Below, piece by piece: positions 58,787 through 64,000 of a stretch of DNA of 64,000 nucleotides (position 1 is the stretch's first letter; every line of letters starts with the position of its first letter). The position numbers were made by a program, and so were the translations under genes. The notes under the pieces were generated by a model. It saw nothing but the letters and a program-made list of their open reading frames with translations. It was not told the DNA's origin and did no database searches. This DNA comes from Rhodothermales bacterium. Its GTDB lineage: Bacteria; Bacteroidota; Rhodothermia; Rhodothermales; Bin80. The stretch is from NCBI GenBank assembly GCA_028278205.1, contig JANQES010000069.1, positions 1 through 64,000 on the forward strand, read 5' to 3'.

Positions 58787-61129
58787 GTGGCAACGAGATA
58801 CTTCGGAAAGCCGATTCGTCGTAACGAAGACCCCCGCCTGCTCCGGGGCGAGGCGTTGTTTGTGGACGACGTGCATCGGTCCGGGATGCTGCACGTGGCG
58901 GTTTTGCGCAGCCAGTACGCCCACGCCCGCCTCCTCGGCATCGACGCCTCGGCGGCGCGTGAGCGGCCCGGCGTCGTGGCGGTCTACACCGCCGATGACC
59001 TGGGCGATCTGAACCAGCCCGGCCCGTTGCTCGTGACGCCGCCGCCCATCGAACGCCTTGTCTTCCACGAACGCACGCAGCGTCAACTGGCAACCGATAA
59101 AATCCGCTATGCGGGCGAGGCGCTGGCGCTGGTTGTGGCCGAGAGCCGCTACATCGCCGAGGATGCCCTGACCGACATCTTTGTCGATGCTGAGCCGCTC
59201 GACGTGGCTGTGGATGTGGAAAAGGCGCTCGCGCCCGATGCGCCGCGTGTTCACGAAGATCTGCCGTCGAACGTGGCGGCGCACGTCATCCAGGAAAAAG
59301 GCGATTACGCCGCCGCGCAGAGCCGGGCCGACGTGGTCGTCAAACGGCGTTTCGTCTACGACCGGGGCACCGCCGCAGCCATGGAAAACCGGGGCGTCGT
59401 CGCCGACTGGGACGGCAAGAGCCGGCGGCTGACGGTCTGGGACACCACGCAGGCGCCCATCCCGGTGCGCAATGCCCTGGCGGCGGTGCTTGGTCTGTCC
59501 GAGTCGCAGGTACAGGTCATCGCGCCGTTTATCGGGGGCGGCTTCGGGCCGAAGATCATGTTTTATCCCGAAGAATTTCTTGTGCCGTGGGTGGCGATGC
59601 GGCTGGGCCGGCCCGTCAAGTGGATCGAAGACCGGCAAGAGAATTTTTTCGGGACGACGCAGGAACGCGGGCAGGTCCACGAAGCCGAACTGGCGCTGAC
59701 GCGGGAGGGCCGCATCCTCGGCGTCAAAGATGTTTTTCTCCACGATACCGGCGCCTATGATCCCTATGGCCTGACGGTGCCCATCAACACGCAGTGTACG
59801 CTCTTGGGGCCGTACGATGTGCCCAACTATTACACCGAGTTCACGGTCGTTTTCACCAACAAAACCATCGTTACGCCCTATCGCGGGGCGGGGCGGCAGC
59901 ACGGCGTCTTTGTCATGGAACGCCTGCTCGACCTCGCCGCTAAAGAACTCGGTCTGGATCGCGTCGAAATCCGCAGGCGCAATTACCTGCCGCCCGAAGC
60001 GTTTCCGCACAATCACGAGATCATCTTTCAGGATTTCGCGCCGCTGGTTTACGACAGCGGCAACTACGCCCCGATCCTCGACCGCGTGACCGAGATGATC
60101 GGCTACGAGCAGTTCGTTGGCGAGGAGCAGCCCCGGCTGCGCGCCGAGGGGCGGCACGTGGGCCTCGGCATCGTCTCATACGTCGAGGGGACGGGGATCG
60201 GGCCGTACGAAGGCGCGCGCATCACCGTTGAGCCCAGCGGCATGGTCAACGTGGCGATGGGCGTGGGCACGCAAGGGCAGGGGCATTACACCGTTTTCGC
60301 CCAGGTCGTCGCCGATCAGATCGGTGTGGATGTCGATAAGATCCAGGTGGTTACCGGCGATACGCGGGAGTTTAACTGGGGCACCGGCACCTTTGCCAGC
60401 CGGGGTGCGGTGGTGGCCGGCAACGCCTGCCACGCCGCCGCCGTGGTCGTGCGCGAAAAAATCCTCCGGCTGGCTTCCGACGAACTCGAAGTGGCCGAAG
60501 ACGACCTCGAACTCGGCGGCGGGCGCGTCTACGTCCGGGGCGCGCCGCAGCGCGGCATCGACCTGGGCGCGCTGGCGCTCAAAGCCAACCCCATGCGCGG
60601 CGCCGTCAAGCCGGGCACCGAACCCGGCCTCGAAGCAACCTCCTACTTCGGCCCCGAACGCGGCGCCACGGCCAGCGGCGTCCACGCCATGATCCTCGAA
60701 GTCGATCCGGAGACGATGATGGTAGAGATCCAGCGCTACGTCGTCGTCCACGATTGCGGCAGGGTCATCAACCCGATGATTCTCGAAGGGCAGATGCACG
60801 GCGGTGTCGCGCAAGGCATCGGCAACGCGTTCTACGAACGGTTGGTCTTCGACGACTACGGCCAGTTGCTCACGGCCTCGTTCATGGACTACCTCCTGCC
60901 GACGGCCACCGACGTGCCGCGCGTAGAAACGGCCCATCAGGAAACACCCTCGCCGCTCAACCCGCTGGGCGTCAAGGGCGCGGGCGAGGCCGGCGCCATC
61001 CCCGTCGCGGCGCTCTTCGCCCAGGCCGTCGAAGATGCCCTCGCGGCATATGATCTGGAAATTTGCGAGATTCCGCTGAGTCCGAATCGGTTGTTTGAGA
61101 TGGTGGAGGAAGCGAAGGAAGGTGCTTAG
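58787..61129 (+). CDS. Molybdopterin-binding large subunit of a xanthine-dehydrogenase-family enzyme (CoxL-like)
   Basis: 780 residues with a GTG start. Typical motifs: FGKPIRRNEDPRLLRG at the N-terminus, GGGFGPKIMFYPEEF and GTQGQGHYTVFAQVVADQIG for cofactor binding, and the catalytic Glu in GVKGAGEAGAIPV. The active-site loop reads TPYRGAGRQHG, not the AYRCSFR of true form I CO dehydrogenase, so CO oxidation is unlikely. Form II-like members oxidise purines, aldehydes or N-heterocycles. No Tat signal, so cytosolic, unlike the enzyme at 53084. Partner of the S, G and M subunits. Confidence 0.94.
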   Translation: MATRYFGKPIRRNEDPRLLRGEALFVDDVHRSGMLHVAVLRSQYAHARLLGIDASAARERPGVVAVYTADDLGDLNQPGPLLVTPPPIERLVFHERTQRQLATDKIRYAGEALALVVAESRYIAEDALTDIFVDAEPLDVAVDVEKALAPDAPRVHEDLPSNVAAHVIQEKGDYAAAQSRADVVVKRRFVYDRGTAAAMENRGVVADWDGKSRRLTVWDTTQAPIPVRNALAAVLGLSESQVQVIAPFIGGGFGPKIMFYPEEFLVPWVAMRLGRPVKWIEDRQENFFGTTQERGQVHEAELALTREGRILGVKDVFLHDTGAYDPYGLTVPINTQCTLLGPYDVPNYYTEFTVVFTNKTIVTPYRGAGRQHGVFVMERLLDLAAKELGLDRVEIRRRNYLPPEAFPHNHEIIFQDFAPLVYDSGNYAPILDRVTEMIGYEQFVGEEQPRLRAEGRHVGLGIVSYVEGTGIGPYEGARITVEPSGMVNVAMGVGTQGQGHYTVFAQVVADQIGVDVDKIQVVTGDTREFNWGTGTFASRGAVVAGNACHAAAVVVREKILRLASDELEVAEDDLELGGGRVYVRGAPQRGIDLGALALKANPMRGAVKPGTEPGLEATSYFGPERGATASGVHAMILEVDPETMMVEIQRYVVVHDCGRVINPMILEGQMHGGVAQGIGNAFYERLVFDDYGQLLTASFMDYLLPTATDVPRVETAHQETPSPLNPLGVKGAGEAGAIPVAALFAQAVEDALAAYDLEICEIPLSPNRLFEMVEEAKEGA

Positions 61130-61164
61130 TTCGTGCCGTTTCCCCGTTTTTTGACGATGGCGTA

Positions 61165-61232
61165 GGGTCATGAGTCATGGGTCATGAGTCATGGGTTCTT
61201 GGTGAGACACTCATGACCCGTGACCCATGACC
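61165..61232. repeat. Word-iterated inverted repeat (GGGTCATGAGTCAT)
   Basis: GGGTCATGAGTCATGGGTCATG and AGTCATGGGT are mirrored by ACTCATGACCCGTGACCCATGACC. It lies between the large subunit stop and the coxG-like gene. Confidence 0.8.
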
Positions 61233-61297
61233 GTCCGATAACAGCACGCCGCTCAGGACCTGCATCAACGGATTGAAAATCAACCAACAAACAGGCC

Positions 61298-61918
61298 ATG
61301 CAACTAAACGGTGAGTATACCTTCAACGGCCCGCGTGAGGCGGTGTGGGAGTTGCTTCATGACCCCGAGGTGCTGAAGGCGGCGTTGCCCGGGGCCAGGC
61401 AACTCGAAAAGACGGGTGAGGATGAGTACAAAGCCCAACTTCAGGTCCGCGTCGGCCCGGTCAACGGCGTTTTTGCCACCAAGATTGCCCTGACCGACAA
61501 GACGCCGCCCGAGCGCTACACGATGCTCGTCGATAGCAAGGGCCAGACCGGCTTCGGCAAAGGCTCGGCCCTGGTGACGCTGATCGAGCAGGACGCAGCG
61601 ACCACGCTCATGACGTACGAAGCGACGCTTCAGGTAGGCGGGCGCATCGCCAGCGTGGGGCAGCGCATGCTCGACACGGTCAGCAAGAGCCTGACGCGGC
61701 AGAGCCTGGAGGCCATGAACAACGCCCTCGAAGCCCGCCTCGCCCTCGAACCCGACGCCGAACCCGCTGAAGCCTACACCGCGCCCACCCAGGCCGACTT
61801 CGCCCGCGAGGTCGCCAAAGACGTAGCCGCCGAGACGGTCAAGTCGCGCGGCTTCGTCGTGGGTCTCGTCATCGTAGCAATCATTGCTGTTGTCGTGGCA
61901 GTATTGTTGATGATTTGA
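61298..61918 (+). CDS. CoxG-like SRPBCC protein with C-terminal membrane anchor
   Basis: 206 residues. The SRPBCC domain (about 1-145) starts MQLNGEYTFNGPREAVWELL and has DPEVLKAALPGARQLEKTG, the CoxG family pattern. A Glu/Ala-rich linker leads to a single C-terminal helix (about 184-206, GFVVGLVIVAIIAVVVAVLL). In carboxydotrophs CoxG anchors the hydroxylase to the membrane and may deliver quinone, as shown in recent work on CO dehydrogenase. Here it probably does the same for the non-CO enzyme. Confidence 0.92.
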   Translation: MQLNGEYTFNGPREAVWELLHDPEVLKAALPGARQLEKTGEDEYKAQLQVRVGPVNGVFATKIALTDKTPPERYTMLVDSKGQTGFGKGSALVTLIEQDAATTLMTYEATLQVGGRIASVGQRMLDTVSKSLTRQSLEAMNNALEARLALEPDAEPAEAYTAPTQADFAREVAKDVAAETVKSRGFVVGLVIVAIIAVVVAVLLMI

Positions 61919-62060
61919 TTGGATGATGGGCGCAGCTTGGCTGAAAGGTTCAGGTCTTTGAGGAACGTTTTACCTACCTGGCTACGTATTGTGATGGGTT
62001 CTACTCTACGGCGAGGTGGATCCGTGGTGGTTTTCTCGAACACCTTTTAGAGGTGCCGTG

Positions 62061-62294
62061 ATGGTTACTAGAGCGTTAATCAAGGCGAAGATTGACAAAG
62101 TGCAGGATGTATATCTAGAGGCTTTGTACAGGATCGTCCAGGCCTTCGAAGCACCTGCGCCAGGGGAAACTGGCGAGACGATTGACGACATGCATTGGCA
62201 AAAGTTTATTGCAGAAACGTACGGATGCTTTGCCGATGACCCCATAGCACGTGGTGATCAGGGCAGATACGAAATCAGAGAAACGATAGAATGA
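62061..62294 (+). CDS. Antitoxin of a VapBC-type pair
   Basis: 77 residues from the ATG at 62061, preceded by AGAGGTG. The first half is helical (KIDKVQDVYLEALYRIVQAF). The C-terminal half has ETYGCFADDPIARGDQGRYE, a pattern I associate with antitoxins coupled to VapC toxins in multicellular and FCB bacteria. Its stop overlaps the toxin ATG (ATGA). More AT-rich than the flanking hydroxylase genes, suggesting insertion into the operon. Confidence 0.75.
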   Translation: MVTRALIKAKIDKVQDVYLEALYRIVQAFEAPAPGETGETIDDMHWQKFIAETYGCFADDPIARGDQGRYEIRETIE

Positions 62295-62695
62295 CTTATC
62301 TGCTTAACACCAATACTTGTATTCGCTACTTGAACGGGCAATCCGAGCGAGTGCGGAGACGATTGGAATCGACACATCCGCAAGACATTGTGTTGTGTTC
62401 GGTTGTCAAGGCTGAATTATTCTACGGGGTTGAGAAGAGTGCAAAGCGTGAAAGGAATAGGGAAAGATTACAACGGTTTTCAGGTCATTTTATTTCTTTG
62501 CCTTTTGATGACAAAGCAGCGGTTGAATATGGTCAAATTCGCGCTCAATTGGAGACATTGGGAACGCCTATTGGCCCCAATGACCTCTTCATAGCCGCTA
62601 TCGCAAGAGTACATGACGTAACTCTTGTTACACACAATACACGCGAATTCAGAAGGGTTGATGGTCTAAAGTTGGAAGATTGGGAGGTCACATGA
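62291..62695 (+). CDS. PIN-domain toxin homologue (VapC) with D-to-N change
   Basis: 134 residues of the VapC type (TYLLNTNTCIRYLNG, KAELFYGVEKS, IGPNDLFIAAIA, THNTREF). The first metal-binding position, normally Asp in LLDTN, is Asn here (N6; codon AAC). E42 and D98 are retained. Loss of this Asp usually abolishes PIN nuclease activity, so the toxin may be dead or attenuated. Its stop overlaps the ATG of the FAD subunit gene (ATGA at 62692-62695), so the toxin is translationally fused into the hydroxylase operon. Confidence 0.9.
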   Translation: MTYLLNTNTCIRYLNGQSERVRRRLESTHPQDIVLCSVVKAELFYGVEKSAKRERNRERLQRFSGHFISLPFDDKAAVEYGQIRAQLETLGTPIGPNDLFIAAIARVHDVTLVTHNTREFRRVDGLKLEDWEVT

Positions 62696-63567
62696 AACCT
62701 GCACCGTTCTCGTACCACGCCCCCACGACGGTAGACGAAGCGCTTGCTCACCTGGCGGCGCATGGCTACGAGGCCAGCGTGCTGGCCGGCGGCCAGAGCC
62801 TCGTGCCGGCGATGAACTTCCGCCTGGCCCAGCCGGCAGTGCTCGTCGATCTCAACCGCATCCCCCATCTCGCCTACATCCGCCCCGGCGACGACGGCGG
62901 CCTGCTGCTGGGGGCGATGACGCGCCAGCGCGCCGTCGAGCGTAGCCCACTGGTGGCCGAGCGCGCGCCGCTCTTGCACGAGACGATGCCCAACATCGCC
63001 CATCCGCCCATCCGCAACCGGGGCACCGTCGGCGGCAGCCTCGCCCACGCCGACCCCGCTGCCGAACTGCCCGCCGTCATGCTGGCGCTCGACGCCCGCT
63101 TCCGCCTGCGCAGCCACCAAGCCGAACGCTGGGTGGCCGCCCGCGACTTTTACGTGGGGATGTTTATGACGGCGAAAGAACCGGAGGAGTTGCTCGTCGA
63201 AATTGCCCTGCCGCCGAAGCCGGCGCGCAGCGGCTGGGCCTTCCGCGAAGTGTCGCGCCGCCACGGCGATTACGCCCTCGTCGGCGTGGCCGCGCTGGTG
63301 ACGATGGATGATCTGGGCCGGTGCCGGCAGGCGCGCATCACGCTGTTGAGCGTGGGGGAGGGGCCAGTGGAAGCGCATGAAGCCGCTCGCCTGCTCGCCG
63401 GGCAAACGCCCACCCCTGAAGCCGTCCGCGCCGCCGCCGAAGCCGCCGCCACGCAAGACATCGATCCCGGCGGCGACGTCCACGCCTCGGCAGCCTACCG
63501 CCGCCACCTGGCGCGGGTGCTGACAGCGGACGTGCTGACGAAGGCGTTTGCGCGGGCGGGTTCGTAG
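62692..63567 (+). CDS. FAD-binding medium subunit of the molybdenum hydroxylase (CoxM-like)
   Basis: 291 residues from the ATG at 62692 (GGGAGG just upstream). The PCMH-type FAD domain (about 1-175) has VLAGGQSLVPAMNFRLAQP and NRGTVGGSLAHADPAAELP, and the C-terminal CO_deh_flav domain follows. It takes electrons from the [2Fe-2S] subunit and passes them to NAD+ or a quinone. Order in this locus is S-L-G-(toxin-antitoxin)-M. Confidence 0.94.
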   Translation: MKPAPFSYHAPTTVDEALAHLAAHGYEASVLAGGQSLVPAMNFRLAQPAVLVDLNRIPHLAYIRPGDDGGLLLGAMTRQRAVERSPLVAERAPLLHETMPNIAHPPIRNRGTVGGSLAHADPAAELPAVMLALDARFRLRSHQAERWVAARDFYVGMFMTAKEPEELLVEIALPPKPARSGWAFREVSRRHGDYALVGVAALVTMDDLGRCRQARITLLSVGEGPVEAHEAARLLAGQTPTPEAVRAAAEAAATQDIDPGGDVHASAAYRRHLARVLTADVLTKAFARAGS

Positions 63568-63828
63568 TCATCTGCTCCGCTTCGCTGCGCGTCATTCGTG
63601 GTCATTTGCGTCGCTTCGCTGCGCGTCATATGTTCGCTACGCTCACGTCATTCATGGTCATTTGCTCGCTGGCGCTCGCGGTCATTCATGGGCAAGTTTG
63701 ATCATAGACAATCAATGACGCGCCGTAGGCGCAATTGACGCGAACGAAGTGAGCAAATGACGGCGACCGCAGGGAGCCCAATGACGTGAGCGCAGCGAAC
63801 CTATGACGCGCCGCAGGCGCAATCCCTC
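63568..63828. repeat. Second mosaic of palindromes with GTCATT/AATGAC linkers
   Basis: Same building blocks as 4438-4686: GCGCCGCAGGCGC-type, GCTTCGCTGCGCG-type and GCTACGCTCACG-type mini-palindromes joined by GTCATT on the left half and AATGAC on the right. The turning point is near 63690-63710. It fills the whole gap between the FAD subunit and the NCS1 permease start. Confidence 0.85.
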
Positions 63829-64000
63829 ATGATCGAACTCACCGAGCCGCTTCCAGAGAGCCGGCTGACCAACGAAGACCTGGCGCCGACGCCGCTGGCC
63901 GAGCGGTCGTGGAGCCTGTGGAACATCGCGTCGTTGTGGGTGGGCATGAGCGTGTGCATCCCCACGTACATGCTGGCGGCGAGCCTCGTGCAGGCCGGCA
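63829..64000 (+). CDS. NCS1-family nucleobase/hydantoin permease (start only)
   Basis: The first 57 codons are in the window and the frame runs off the end. The sequence LTNEDLAPTPLAERSWSLWN followed by SLWVGMSVCIPTYMLAASL is the characteristic start of NCS1 transporters (allantoin, hydantoin, cytosine or uracil uptake): a short cytosolic tail and then helix 1. There is no obvious Shine-Dalgarno; the ATG follows the mosaic repeat by few bases. The position after a molybdenum hydroxylase operon suggests import of its substrate. Confidence 0.85.
   Translation, partial: MIELTEPLPESRLTNEDLAPTPLAERSWSLWNIASLWVGMSVCIPTYMLAASLVQAG

Noticed and set aside
58787..61129. Annotation of the large subunit as aerobic CO dehydrogenase (CoxL)
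   Set aside because: The diagnostic active-site loop AYRCSFR is absent; the sequence is PYRGAGR.

Overview
The window is GC-rich bacterial DNA, probably from the FCB group and most likely a Rhodothermota-like lineage. This inference rests on two secreted proteins ending in type IX secretion (Por) sorting domains with an NPFNPST-type start, one ECF sigma family that recurs beside Ser/Thr kinases, a Cys/Gly-rich RicT N-terminus, and the usual high-GC codon pattern. Shine-Dalgarno sequences are clear for some genes (EF-G-like, TypA, ABC ATPase, WD40 kinase) and weak or absent for others. No 16S or phylogenetic marker was compared, so the assignment is tentative.

Layout. 0-9.5 kb: housekeeping and single genes (tandem UspA protein, sialidase-like lipoprotein, accD, an EF-G-like GTPase, an NCS2 nucleobase permease, a small membrane protein). 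9.5-19.2 kb: a LytS/LytTR two-component pair, a PDZ membrane protein, a VapBC-type toxin-antitoxin pair, an amidase, RicT (PSP1), DNA polymerase III delta', a YceI protein and a CAU-anticodon tRNA. 19.3-26.3 kb: a cation-chloride-cotransporter-like permease, then an ECF sigma factor paired with a transmembrane Ser/Thr kinase carrying a WD40 propeller. 26.5-40.1 kb: the most unusual region, on the minus strand: a decayed ECF sigma gene, a kinase-TIR-AAA fusion, a TIR-AAA protein, an AAA-WD40 membrane protein, a small periplasmic repeat protein, a 1581-residue secreted DUF11 protein and an intact ECF sigma factor. 40-47 kb: a small lipoprotein, a frameshifted Uma2 gene, TypA/BipA, a T9SS-exported DUF4397 protein and a purple-acid-phosphatase-like enzyme. 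47-52.4 kb: a MacAB-type ABC exporter with a PadR regulator and a large operator palindrome. 52.6-64 kb: two molybdenum-hydroxylase loci, one Tat-exported and two-subunit, the other cytoplasmic with S, L, G and M subunits, interrupted by a toxin-antitoxin pair and followed by the start of an NCS1 permease.

How parts work together. In the 26-40 kb cluster, kinase, TIR and AAA NTPase modules are shuffled between adjacent proteins and combined with WD40 sensors and ECF sigma factors. This resembles NTPase-based signalling or conflict (defence) architectures, but the exact operon, ending in a giant secreted protein and a sigma factor, is not one I recognise. The molybdenum hydroxylase operon beside an NCS1 permease suggests uptake and oxidation of a purine or other N-heterocycle, which is inference only.

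Non-coding structure. The intergenic DNA is full of inverted repeats. Many have arms built by reiterating a short 'word' (for example AAACGTG, CACTGGT, GTGTTTTA), with the complement in the other arm. They abut or overlap stop and start codons, are nested in one another, and in one case a palindromic repeat is read through in frame within a protein. Two further dispersed families were found: an about 81-bp element with GAATTTTGAC termini (three copies) and a module ending in GACTGACGAAGTAAAT (four copies). No CRISPR array, rRNA, transposase or prophage was seen.
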